Positions 56,160-64,000 of a stretch of 64,000 nt of DNA are shown piece after piece. The position numbers were made by a program, and so were the translations under genes. The notes under the pieces are model-generated. The model ran no database searches. It saw nothing but the letters and a program-made list of their open reading frames with translations, and had not been told where the DNA came from. This stretch comes from Microbacterium pygmaeum (lineage in GTDB: Bacteria > Actinomycetota > Actinomycetes > Actinomycetales > Microbacteriaceae): the NCBI RefSeq assembly GCF_900100885.1, contig NZ_LT629692.1, forward strand, positions 372,001 through 436,000, given 5' to 3'. Numbering within the stretch: the stretch's first letter is position 1; every line of letters starts with the position of its first letter.

Positions 56160-58319
56160 GTGACTACAGACAGCGGCGACACGGGCGGCGCAGACGTCGT
56201 ACCCGACTCGCCCATCGCCAAGCGGCTCCTCATCGGCGACCCGCTGACCTCCGAGAAGCTCGACGATCAACTCCTCCCGAAGAAGATGGCGCTGCCGATC
56301 TTCGCCTCCGATGCGCTCAGCTCGGTGGCGTACGCACCGCAGGAACTGCTGATGATCCTGCTCACCGGCGGGCTCGCGTTCCTCGCGTTCAGTCCGTGGG
56401 TGGCCGTCGCGGTCGTGGTGCTGCTTATCGTCGTCGTGGTCAGCTACCGGCAGCTCATCAGGGCCTACCCGTCCGGCGGTGGCGACTACGAGGTCGCCTC
56501 GAAGAACCTGGGCGAAGTGCCCGGAGTGGTCGTGGCCTCGGCCCTGCTGGTCGACTACGTCCTCACGGTCGCCGTGTCCGTGGCATCCGGCGTCGACAAC
56601 ATCATCTCGGCGATCCCCGAGCTGAACCCGGGCCGCGTCGAACTCGCGGTCGGCTTCGTCATCCTGATCGTCATCGTCAACCTGCGGGGCGTCCGCGAGG
56701 CATCCCTCGTCTTCGCCCTGCCCACCTACCTGTTCATCGGCTCGGTCGCGCTCATGATCGTGGTCGGCCTCACGCGCACCCTGCTCGGCGATCCGCCGGT
56801 CGCCTCGAGCGCGGAGTTCGGCGTCCAGGCCGAGAGCCTCACCCAGGCCGCCGTGATCCTGCTGGTGCTGCGCGCGTTCTCGAGCGGATGCTCCGCCCTG
56901 ACCGGCGTCGAGGCCGTCTCCAACGGCGTGCCGGCGTTCCGCAAGCCGAAGATCCGCAACGCGCAGACGACGCTGACGCTGATGGGCGGCATCGCCATCC
57001 TGCTGTTCTCCGGCCTCACGATCCTCGCCCTGGTCTCGGGCGTCCACTACGCCGAGAACCCCTGCAACCTGATCGGCTTCGACTGCGACAACCCGCAGCC
57101 GAGCCTGATGGCCCAGGTCGCAGCGGCGACGTTCGGGATGGGGTCGATCCCCTTCTACGTCATCCAGGCCGTCACCGCGTGCGTGCTGCTGCTGGCCGCG
57201 AACACGGCGTTCAACGGCTTCCCCCTGCTCGGCTCGGTGCTGGCGCGGGACGGCTACGCGCCGAAGGCGCTGAACACCCGCGGCGACCGGCTCGTCTTCT
57301 CCAACGGCATGATCGTGCTCGGCATCATCGCGATGGGGGTCCTGGTGATCTACCAGGCGAACCTGACGACCCTGATCCAGCTGTACATCATCGGTGTGTT
57401 CGTGTCGTTCTCGATCGGCCAGATCGGGATGGTCCGGCATTGGCGGCGGGCGCTGCGCACCCTGAAGGAGCTGCCGCCGGATGCCGCCAGTCAGCAGTCC
57501 GCCGCGATCGAGCGGCGCTCGGCCGTGACCGGCCTCATCATCAATTCGCTCGGTGCGGGCATGACCGTCTTCGTCCTGATCATCGTGACGGTGACCAAGT
57601 TCACGCACGGCGCGTGGCTGGTCTTCATCGCCATCCCGATCCTGGCGACCCTGATGATCGGCGTGAAGCGGTACTACCGCGACGTCGAGCACGAGATCCA
57701 GATCGACGACTCCACGCACTTCGGAGCGGCCGGCGACGTCGCGCTCGTGCTCGTCGGGCGACTGCAGAAGCCGGTGCTCAAGGCGGTCGAATACGCCCTG
57801 GCCGCCAAGCACGAGAACGCGCTCGCGATCCACATCGCCGTCAGCGCCGAGGAATCCGACCTCCTGCAGAAGCAGTGGGCCGAGCACCGCATCCCGATGC
57901 AGCTCGTGATCGTCGAGTCGCCGTATCGCGCGTTCGCGAGCCCGGTCGCCCAGTTCATCAAGGAGTACCGCAAGAAGCACGGCTCGTCGGTGGTGACCGT
58001 CTACCTGCCGCAGTACATCGTGGGCCACTGGTGGGAGTCGATCCTGCACAACCGGCGCGCACGGCGCATCGCGAACCAGCTGATGCTGATCCACGGCGTC
58101 TCGATCACGCTCGTGCCCTGGCTGCTGGATTCGTCTGAGCTCATCTACGGTCGTCGCTCGCGGCCGCTGCCCGGCCAGGAGCGCTCGGGCCTGCCGGCCG
58201 GTTCGCCAGCGCACCACCACCGGGTCTCGCGACCCGGCGGTCCACCAGAGCAGGCGGCGGCCGGCGCCGCCCCGCCCGCACCGGCCGCGCCCGCCGAGAA
58301 GGTGCCGCCGGCCTCATAG
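56160..58319 (+). CDS. KimA-like APC-family potassium importer
   Basis: A 719-residue APC transporter. PIAKRLLIGDPLTSEKLDDQLLPKKMALPIFASDALSSVAYAPQELLMIL matches the N-terminus of the KimA (YdaO) potassium importers; 12 helices follow (SYRQLIRAYPSGGGDYEVASKNLG, GCSALTGVEAVSNGVPAF). After helix 12 there is a cytoplasmic domain of about 150 residues (AGDVALVLVGRLQKPVLKAVEYALA) and a disordered Pro/Ala tail. In Bacillus KimA is a high-affinity K+ importer inhibited by c-di-AMP. The kdp operon 1.2 kb downstream fits a potassium locus. An amino-acid substrate is the alternative. Confidence 0.82.
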   Translation: MTTDSGDTGGADVVPDSPIAKRLLIGDPLTSEKLDDQLLPKKMALPIFASDALSSVAYAPQELLMILLTGGLAFLAFSPWVAVAVVVLLIVVVVSYRQLIRAYPSGGGDYEVASKNLGEVPGVVVASALLVDYVLTVAVSVASGVDNIISAIPELNPGRVELAVGFVILIVIVNLRGVREASLVFALPTYLFIGSVALMIVVGLTRTLLGDPPVASSAEFGVQAESLTQAAVILLVLRAFSSGCSALTGVEAVSNGVPAFRKPKIRNAQTTLTLMGGIAILLFSGLTILALVSGVHYAENPCNLIGFDCDNPQPSLMAQVAAATFGMGSIPFYVIQAVTACVLLLAANTAFNGFPLLGSVLARDGYAPKALNTRGDRLVFSNGMIVLGIIAMGVLVIYQANLTTLIQLYIIGVFVSFSIGQIGMVRHWRRALRTLKELPPDAASQQSAAIERRSAVTGLIINSLGAGMTVFVLIIVTVTKFTHGAWLVFIAIPILATLMIGVKRYYRDVEHEIQIDDSTHFGAAGDVALVLVGRLQKPVLKAVEYALAAKHENALAIHIAVSAEESDLLQKQWAEHRIPMQLVIVESPYRAFASPVAQFIKEYRKKHGSSVVTVYLPQYIVGHWWESILHNRRARRIANQLMLIHGVSITLVPWLLDSSELIYGRRSRPLPGQERSGLPAGSPAHHHRVSRPGGPPEQAAAGAAPPAPAAPAEKVPPAS

Positions 58320-58322
58320 ACT
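58317..58322 (+). promoter_or_regulatory. -10 box TAGACT, leaderless start
   Basis: TAGACT overlaps the KimA-like stop codon and ends six bases before ATG 58329. Confidence 0.55.
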
Positions 58323-58328
58323 GCGCGC

Positions 58329-59189
58329 ATGGCGCAAGCGCAGGAGCGGCTGTCGGTGCTCCAGCGCGCGCGCTGGTGGCTCGCCGACTACCTGTACGCG
58401 GGATGGCGGCAGGCGGCATTCCTGCGTCCGCCATGGGGGGTCGGCGGCCACCGGCCGACGCCGGCCGCATGGCGCCGCGGTGACGTCGACCTCCCCGAGA
58501 TCGTGCTCCTGCCCGGGGTGTACGAGCACTGGACGTTCCTCCGGCCGCTCGGCGACGCGCTGAACGAGGCGGGTCACCGGGTGCGGGTCGTGCACGGGCT
58601 CGGCACGAACCGCCGCGCAGTCGTGGCGACCTCCGAGCGCCTCGGTCGCGCGCTCTCCCGGCGGGGCGCGCCCGACGCGGGCCGGGTGCTCGTCGCCCAC
58701 AGCAAGGGCGGCTTGATCGGCAAGCACCTGCTCGTCGCGTCCGGCGCGGCGAACGCGGCGGCGGTGGAGGCGGCGGCGGGCGGCGATGCCGCGGAGGCCG
58801 CAGCGAGCGCACCGGCGCCCGACGAGAGGACGGATGCCGCGACCGACGCCCCCCGCCCCCTCGGCCTGCTCGGACTCGTCGCGGTGTGCACGCCGTTCCA
58901 CGGGTCGCGCCTGGCCGGCCTGTTCCTCGTGCCCAGCATCCGCGCCTTCCGCCCCGACGACGAGACGATCGTCTCGCTCGGCCGCGAGGAGAGCATCAAC
59001 GGACGCATCGTCTCGATCTTCGGGCGCTTCGATCCGCACATCCCCGGCGGCAGCGCGCTGGAGGGCGCGACGAACGTGCTCGTGCCGGGGAACGGGCACT
59101 TCCGGGTCCTCGGCGACCCGAAGACCCACGCCGCCGTGATCGACGGGGTGCGGCTGCTCAGCGATCCCGGTCCGCTCAGCCCGCGCTGA
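58329..59189 (+). CDS. Lipase-like alpha/beta hydrolase
   Basis: A 286-residue hydrolase. LLPGVYEHWTFLRPLGDAL is the oxyanion strand-loop, VAHSKGGLIGKHLL the nucleophile elbow, CTPFHGSRLAGLF a lipase/PGAP1-like segment and NGHFRVL the likely His. An Ala-rich insert (about residues 139-175) with low complexity interrupts the domain and looks like an expanded linker. No signal peptide, so it acts in the cytoplasm or at the membrane. The relation to the flanking potassium genes is unclear. Confidence 0.75.
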   Translation: MAQAQERLSVLQRARWWLADYLYAGWRQAAFLRPPWGVGGHRPTPAAWRRGDVDLPEIVLLPGVYEHWTFLRPLGDALNEAGHRVRVVHGLGTNRRAVVATSERLGRALSRRGAPDAGRVLVAHSKGGLIGKHLLVASGAANAAAVEAAAGGDAAEAAASAPAPDERTDAATDAPRPLGLLGLVAVCTPFHGSRLAGLFLVPSIRAFRPDDETIVSLGREESINGRIVSIFGRFDPHIPGGSALEGATNVLVPGNGHFRVLGDPKTHAAVIDGVRLLSDPGPLSPR

Positions 59190-59391
59190 GCCGTACCGTC
59201 GCGCGGAGCGCCACCCCGACGCGCCACGAGCGCACGCCGCTGAGATCTCGTGAGCATCGGGTCTCAGGCCGTATGGGAACCGTGAGGACCCGCGGTCGCG
59301 TGCTGAACGGGGTGTGAAGTCGTCTCCGTGCCTGTTCCGGCACGTTCCGGGCGCGTTCGTCCGGAGCCCGCACCTCGCAGCAGGAGTCCAC

Positions 59392-59475
59392 GTGCTCGAC
59401 CTTCTCTACGTCGCCCTGACGGTCGCGCTCTTCGCGATCGTCGGCCTTCTCGCGAAGGGGGTGGAGCGACTGTGA
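59392..59475 (+). CDS. 27-residue membrane peptide upstream of kdpF
   Basis: GTG 59392, preceded by AGCAGGAG, opens LDLLYVALTVALFAIVGLLAKGVERL, a single membrane helix with a basic end. Its TGA overlaps the ATG of kdpF by one base. The translation start, the helix and the tight coupling argue for a real gene. Its fit with the Kdp complex suggests an extra small subunit or leader peptide; the function is unknown. Confidence 0.65.
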   Translation: MLDLLYVALTVALFAIVGLLAKGVERL

Positions 59476-59561
59476 TGTTCTTCGCGATCCTCGCCGCCGT
59501 CCTCGCCCTCGCCGCGATCGGCTACCTCGTCGTGGCCCTCGTCCGCCCGGAATGGTTCTGA
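59475..59561 (+). CDS. kdpF: K+-transporting ATPase subunit KdpF
   Basis: A 28-residue peptide, MFFAILAAVLALAAIGYLVV followed by ALVRPEWF. One membrane helix followed by the LVRPE(W/R)F end is the KdpF signature; it stabilises the KdpABC complex. It overlaps the 27-residue frame upstream and the kdpA start (TGATG) downstream by one base each. Confidence 0.85.
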   Translation: MFFAILAAVLALAAIGYLVVALVRPEWF

Positions 59562-61243
59562 TGGACGGCGCCACCGTGCTGTTCGGCGTGCTCCAGGCCG
59601 CCACGCTCGTCCTGATCCTCGCGCTGCTGTACCGCCCGCTCGGCGACTACATCGCGCGCATCTACACCTCCGCCAAGGACCTCGCCCTTGAGCGGGGCAC
59701 CTACCGGCTGATCGGCGTCGACCCGAGATCCGAGCAGTCCTGGCAGGCGTACGCGCGCGGCGTCCTGCTCTTCTCGCTCCTCGGCGTCCTGTTCGTCTAC
59801 GCCCTCCAGCGCCTCCAGGCGGTGCTCCCGTACTCGCTCGGGCTGCCGGCCGTTCCGGAAGGGCTGTCGTTCAACACGGCGGTCTCGTTCGTCACGAACA
59901 CGAACTGGCAGTCGTACTCGCCGGAGCTGACCCTGGGCTATTCCGTGCAGCTGACGGGTCTCGCCGTGCAGAACTTCGTCTCCGCGGCGGTCGGCATCGC
60001 CGTGGCGATCGCGCTGGTCCGCGGCTTCGCCTACCGGCGCTCCGGCACGATCGGCAACTTCTGGGTCGACCTCGTGCGCGGGTCCTTCCGCCTGCTCCTG
60101 CCGCTCGCGGTGGTCGGCGCGATCGCCCTGATCGCCGGCGGCGTCATCCAGAACGTCAACGGCTTCACCGACGTGTCCACCATCTCCGGCGGCAGCCAGT
60201 CGATCCCTGGCGGACCGGTGGCCTCGCAGGAGGCGATCAAGATGCTCGGCACCAACGGCGGCGGCTTCTTCAACGCCAACTCGGCGCATCCGTTCGAGAA
60301 CCCCAGCGGATGGACGAACCTGCTCCAGATCGTCCTGATGCTGGCGATCCCGGTGGCCATGCCCCGCGCCTTCGGCCGGATGATCGGCGACAACCGTCAG
60401 GGCTCCGCAATCCTCGCCGTCATGGCGACGCTGGCGGTCACCTCGATCGCCCTGCTGTCGTGGGTCGAGTCGCAGGGCTGGGGCGCCGCGCCGCAGCTGG
60501 CGGGCGGAGCGATGGAGGGCAAGGAGGTCCGCGACGGCATCCTCGGCTCGACGCTGTTCGGCGGTGCCTCCACGCTCACCTCGACCGGCGCCGTCAACTC
60601 GATGCACGACAGTTACACCGCGCTGGGCGGCATGTTCCCGATGCTGAACATGATGCTCGGCGAGGTGGCCCCCGGCGGCACCGGGACGGGACTGTACGGG
60701 ATGCTGGTGCTCGCCGTCATCGCGGTGTTCGTCGGCGGACTCCTCATCGGCCGCACGCCGGAATACCTAGGCAAGCGCGTCGGGCCGCGCGAGATCAAGC
60801 TTGCGAGCCTGTACATCCTCGTCACACCAGTGCTCGTGCTCCTCGGGACAGCGCTGAGCTTCGCGATCCCCGGGGTCCGCAGCGACGTCGAGTCGGTCTC
60901 GATCTGGAACCCCGGCGTCCACGGCTTGAGCGAAGTGCTCTACGCCTTCACGTCCGCCGCCAACAACAACGGCTCGGCGTTCGCCGGCCTCACCGCGAAC
61001 ACGCCGTGGCTGAACACCGCGCTCGGCGTGGCGATGCTCTTCGGACGCTTCATCCCGATCGTGCTCGCCCTGGCCCTGGCCGGGTCCCTCGCCGCGCAGG
61101 ATCGGGTCCCCTCGACCGCCGGCACGCTGCCCACCTACCGCCCGCAGTTCGTCGGGCTGCTGGTCGGCGTGACGCTCATCCTCACCGCACTCACCTATTT
61201 CCCCGTACTGACGCTGGGTCCCCTGGCGGAAGGGCTCGTCTGA
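59561..61243 (+). CDS. kdpA: K+-transporting ATPase subunit KdpA
   Basis: A 560-residue potassium channel-like subunit with ten helices. The four selectivity-filter loops are visible in SFVTNTNWQSYSPE, MLGTNGGGFFNANSAHPFENP, GGMFPMLNMMLGEVAPGGTGTGLYGML and TSAANNNGSAFAGL. It brings K+ from outside to the Kdp pump. ATG 59561 is coupled to kdpF. Length matches the family. Confidence 0.97.
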   Translation: MDGATVLFGVLQAATLVLILALLYRPLGDYIARIYTSAKDLALERGTYRLIGVDPRSEQSWQAYARGVLLFSLLGVLFVYALQRLQAVLPYSLGLPAVPEGLSFNTAVSFVTNTNWQSYSPELTLGYSVQLTGLAVQNFVSAAVGIAVAIALVRGFAYRRSGTIGNFWVDLVRGSFRLLLPLAVVGAIALIAGGVIQNVNGFTDVSTISGGSQSIPGGPVASQEAIKMLGTNGGGFFNANSAHPFENPSGWTNLLQIVLMLAIPVAMPRAFGRMIGDNRQGSAILAVMATLAVTSIALLSWVESQGWGAAPQLAGGAMEGKEVRDGILGSTLFGGASTLTSTGAVNSMHDSYTALGGMFPMLNMMLGEVAPGGTGTGLYGMLVLAVIAVFVGGLLIGRTPEYLGKRVGPREIKLASLYILVTPVLVLLGTALSFAIPGVRSDVESVSIWNPGVHGLSEVLYAFTSAANNNGSAFAGLTANTPWLNTALGVAMLFGRFIPIVLALALAGSLAAQDRVPSTAGTLPTYRPQFVGLLVGVTLILTALTYFPVLTLGPLAEGLV

Positions 61244-61245
61244 TC

Positions 61246-63420
61246 ATGTCCACCTCCACGCTCGCCCCCGACCGCACGGCCCCTGAGCTCGCCGAAGGGT
61301 CGGGCAGGCCCCGGGCCCTCAGCGGCGCGCAGGTGCTCGCCGCACTCCCCGGCGCCCTCCGGCGCCTGAACCCCGCGGCGCTGTGGCGCAACCCGGTCAT
61401 GTTCCTGGTCTGGGTGGGCGCCGCCCTCACGACGCTCATCGCGATCGCCGAGCCGTTCCTGGGCGGCCCCGAGTCCTCCGGCGGCACCGCCGTCCCGGTC
61501 GGATTCACCTGGGGCATCGCGGCATGGCTCTGGCTCACGGTGCTGTTCGCGAACCTCGCCGAGGCCGTCGCCGAGGGCCGTGGGAAGGCGCAGGCCGCGA
61601 GCCTGCGCAAGACCCGGACCTCGACGACCGCCACTCTCGTCCCGGACTACGACCCGGCGACGGATGCTGCGGCGGAACGCGCGGAGACCGTGGCCGTCTC
61701 ATCGGCCGAGCTCTCGCTGGGTGATGTCGTCGTGGTCACGGCCGGCGAGCTGATCCCCGGCGACGGCGACATCGTGTGGGGCATCGCGACCGTCGACGAG
61801 TCGGCGATCACCGGCGAGTCCGCACCCGTCGTGCGAGAGTCCGGGGGTGATCGCAGCGCGGTGACCGGCGGTACCCGCGTGCTCTCGGATCGCATCGTCG
61901 TGCAGATCACCTCCAAGCCCGGCGAGACGTTCGTCGACCGGATGATCGCGCTGGTCGAAGGCGCCGCACGGCAGAAGACCCCCAACGAGATCGCGCTGAA
62001 CATCCTGCTCGCGAGCCTGTCGATCGTCTTCGTCGTCGTGGTCCTGACGCTGAATCCGATCGCGTCCTACGCCGCCAGCCCGGTGAGCATCCCGGTGCTG
62101 GTCGCGCTGCTGGTCTGCCTCATCCCGACGACGATCGGGGCACTGCTGTCGGCGATCGGCATCGCCGGGATGGACCGGCTCGTGCAGCGCAACGTGCTCG
62201 CGATGTCCGGCCGCGCGGTCGAGGCGGCGGGGGATGTCACCACGCTGCTCCTGGACAAGACCGGCACGATCACCTACGGCAACCGCCGCGCGACCGATTT
62301 CGTCGCCATGCCCGGCGTCGGCGACGACGAACTGGCACTCGCAGCGGCGACCTCGTCCCTGTCCGACCCGACCCCCGAGGGCACGTCGGTGGTCGCCTTG
62401 GCTGTTGCCCGCGGCATCCGCATCGCATCCCCCGAGGATGGCGTCGTGGTGCCGTTCACCGCGCAGACGCGCATGTCGGGGCTGGACGACGCCGACGGGA
62501 CGCAGCTTCGGAAGGGCGCCGGGTCGGCCGTGCTGGCGTGGCTCGAGCAGAGCGGTGCGCCGGTTCCGGCATCCCTCCGCGCGCATCTCGACTCCGAGAC
62601 CGACGCCATCGCGCAGTCCGGCGGAACGCCGCTGGTCGTCGCGACCCTCCGCCCGGCGACGGGGTCGGATTCGCCGACCGGTGCGGTGCTGGGCGTCATC
62701 CACCTCAAGGACATCGTCAAGGACGGCCTGCGGGAGCGCTTCGCCGAACTGCGCAGCATGGGCATCCGGACGGTCATGATCACCGGAGACAACCCCCTCA
62801 CCGCCAAGGCGATCGCCGCCGAGGCGGGCGTGGACGACTTCCTCGCCGAGGCGACGCCGGAGGACAAGCTGGCCCTGATCCGTCGCGAGCAGGAGGGCGG
62901 GAACCTCGTCGCGATGACCGGCGACGGCACGAACGACGCCCCGGCACTCGCGCAGGCCGACGTCGGCGTCGCGATGAACACCGGCACCTCGGCGGCGAAG
63001 GAGGCCGGCAACATGGTCGACCTCGACTCGGATCCGACCAAGCTGATCGACATCGTGCGGATCGGCAAGCAGCTGCTGATCACCCGCGGAGCGCTGACGA
63101 CCTTCTCGCTGGCCAACGACATCGCGAAGTACTTCGCGATCATTCCGGCGATGTTCATGGGCGTCTTCCCGGGACTTGCCGCCCTGAACATCATGCAGCT
63201 GAGCTCACCGGCATCCGCCGTCACGAGCGCCATCATCTTCAATGCCCTCGTGATCATCGTGCTGATCCCGCTCGCCCTCCGCGGTGTGAAATACCGTCCG
63301 GCGAGCGCCTCGCGCATCCTCAGCCGCAACCTGCTGATCTACGGCCTCGGCGGCGTGATCGCCCCGTTCGTCGGCATCAAGCTCATCGACCTCGTCGTGA
63401 GCCTCCTCCCGGGCTTCTGA
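61246..63420 (+). CDS. kdpB: K+-transporting ATPase subunit KdpB
   Basis: A 724-residue P-type ATPase that energises K+ uptake. The phosphorylated Asp337 is in DKTGTIT, the actuator motif ESAITGESAPV includes TGES, and the hinge MTGDGTNDAPALAQADVGVAMN is intact. An N-terminal extension of about 40 residues precedes the first helix. It starts two bases after kdpA. Confidence 0.97.
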   Translation: MSTSTLAPDRTAPELAEGSGRPRALSGAQVLAALPGALRRLNPAALWRNPVMFLVWVGAALTTLIAIAEPFLGGPESSGGTAVPVGFTWGIAAWLWLTVLFANLAEAVAEGRGKAQAASLRKTRTSTTATLVPDYDPATDAAAERAETVAVSSAELSLGDVVVVTAGELIPGDGDIVWGIATVDESAITGESAPVVRESGGDRSAVTGGTRVLSDRIVVQITSKPGETFVDRMIALVEGAARQKTPNEIALNILLASLSIVFVVVVLTLNPIASYAASPVSIPVLVALLVCLIPTTIGALLSAIGIAGMDRLVQRNVLAMSGRAVEAAGDVTTLLLDKTGTITYGNRRATDFVAMPGVGDDELALAAATSSLSDPTPEGTSVVALAVARGIRIASPEDGVVVPFTAQTRMSGLDDADGTQLRKGAGSAVLAWLEQSGAPVPASLRAHLDSETDAIAQSGGTPLVVATLRPATGSDSPTGAVLGVIHLKDIVKDGLRERFAELRSMGIRTVMITGDNPLTAKAIAAEAGVDDFLAEATPEDKLALIRREQEGGNLVAMTGDGTNDAPALAQADVGVAMNTGTSAAKEAGNMVDLDSDPTKLIDIVRIGKQLLITRGALTTFSLANDIAKYFAIIPAMFMGVFPGLAALNIMQLSSPASAVTSAIIFNALVIIVLIPLALRGVKYRPASASRILSRNLLIYGLGGVIAPFVGIKLIDLVVSLLPGF

Positions 63421-63456
63421 GCCCGGCATCCCACACCCTCTCGAAGGAGTCTCCCC

Positions 63457-64000
63457 ATGTCCACCACCCGCACCACGCTGCGCACCGCCGGCGTCGCACT
63501 GCGCGCCATGGTCCTGTTCACGCTCGTGCTCGGCATCGGCTACACCGCCGTCATCACCGGCATCGGTCAGCTCGCGCTGCCCTGGCAGGCCAACGGCTCC
63601 CCGGTCCAGGACGAGCGCGGCGACGCCGTCGGCTCCGCGCTGATCGGGCAGAGCTGGACGGATGCCGCGGGCGACCCGCTTCCGGAGTACTTCCAGTCGC
63701 GGCCGTCGGCCGCCGGCGACGGGTACGACGGCGGTGCGTCCAGCGGCAGCAACCTCGGACCCGAGAACGCCGACCTCGTCGCCGCGATCGGGGAGCGGCG
63801 GGCATCCACCGCCGCGTTCGAGGATGTCGCGATCTCCGATATCCCCGCCGACGCCGTCACCGCGTCGGCCTCGGGACTGGACCCGCACATCAGCCCCGCC
63901 TCCGCGCTCCTGCAGGCGGACCGGGTCGCCCGGACCCGGGGACTCGACGAGGCGACCGTGCGCGACCTCGTCGAGTCGCACATCCAGCCGCGCGACCTCG
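63457..64000 (+). CDS. kdpC: K+-transporting ATPase subunit KdpC, cut by window end
   Basis: ATG 63457 after GAAGGAG opens a frame with no stop before the end (181 codons visible). One N-terminal helix (AMVLFTLVLGIGYTAVITGIGQLAL) is followed by the KdpC motifs GSALIGQSWTD, YFQSRPSA, SNLGPENADL and SASGLDPHISPASA. KdpC is the periplasmic-side subunit of the pump. The sensor genes kdpD/kdpE are not in the window. Confidence 0.95.
   Translation, partial: MSTTRTTLRTAGVALRAMVLFTLVLGIGYTAVITGIGQLALPWQANGSPVQDERGDAVGSALIGQSWTDAAGDPLPEYFQSRPSAAGDGYDGGASSGSNLGPENADLVAAIGERRASTAAFEDVAISDIPADAVTASASGLDPHISPASALLQADRVARTRGLDEATVRDLVESHIQPRDL

Overview
The window is a GC-rich (roughly 70% by eye) actinobacterial chromosome segment. 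Codon use, frequent GTG starts, GTGA/ATGA gene overlaps, LacI-ABC-glycosidase cassettes and many leaderless genes suggest Microbacterium or a close relative in Microbacteriaceae. This assignment is inference; there is no rRNA or other marker gene here. I see no tRNA, rRNA or CRISPR array.

Layout. (1) 1-6.8 kb: purine biosynthesis edge (tail of purD, then purC and a uracil/xanthine-type permease), separated by a lipoprotein hydrolase, a small lipoprotein, a PadR-controlled drug-efflux pair and a TfoX-like protein. (2) 6.8-14.5 kb: an alpha/beta hydrolase and a two-domain VOC protein, then a minus-strand beta-glucoside cassette (binding protein, two permeases, GH1 beta-glucosidase, LacI) with three LacI-type operators upstream. 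(3) 14.6-17.6 kb: purS-purQ, a small membrane protein, a 2-hydroxyacid dehydrogenase and a damaged-looking SnoaL-like gene next to a possible phage remnant. (4) 17.6-42.5 kb: a purine-catabolism island. It has a molybdenum-cofactor nucleotidyltransferase, XdhC, guanine deaminase, 8-oxoguanine deaminase, xanthine dehydrogenase (FAD subunit plus fused FeS/Mo subunit), a second deaminase, an XRE-cupin regulator, an ABC importer, allantoate amidohydrolase, ureidoglycine-glyoxylate aminotransferase, an HpxZ-HpxY-like fusion amidase, a formamidase-like enzyme, allantoinase, OHCU decarboxylase, 5-hydroxyisourate hydrolase, uricase, an NCS2 purine permease and apt. An IS481-type element sits exactly at the overlapping stop codons of uricase and the permease. 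(5) 42.5-52.8 kb: two sugar cassettes (GH13 alpha-glucosidase plus LacI; GH-A glycosidase plus ABC importer divergent from LacI plus GH2). (6) 52.9-56.1 kb: M20 amidohydrolase and two membrane proteins. (7) 56.1-64 kb: potassium uptake (KimA-like importer, a lipase-like hydrolase, then kdpF-A-B-C, with kdpC cut by the window end).

How it fits together. Region 4 encodes a nearly continuous route from guanine, 8-oxoguanine and xanthine through urate, allantoin and allantoate to oxalurate plus glycine. The last steps seem to be carried by an unusual NTF2-like/amidase fusion and a formamidase-family enzyme, and this is the most promising place for undescribed chemistry. Regions 2 and 5 are carbohydrate modules, each with its own recognisable LacI palindrome.

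Across the window two DNA-level patterns stand out. At least thirteen genes have a TANNNT-like -10 box 5-8 nt before the start codon (leaderless transcripts). Intergenic regions carry several families of palindromic repeats, at least three of them present twice, one of which has been absorbed into a coding sequence. The octamer CGGATGCC also looks strongly over-represented on both strands.
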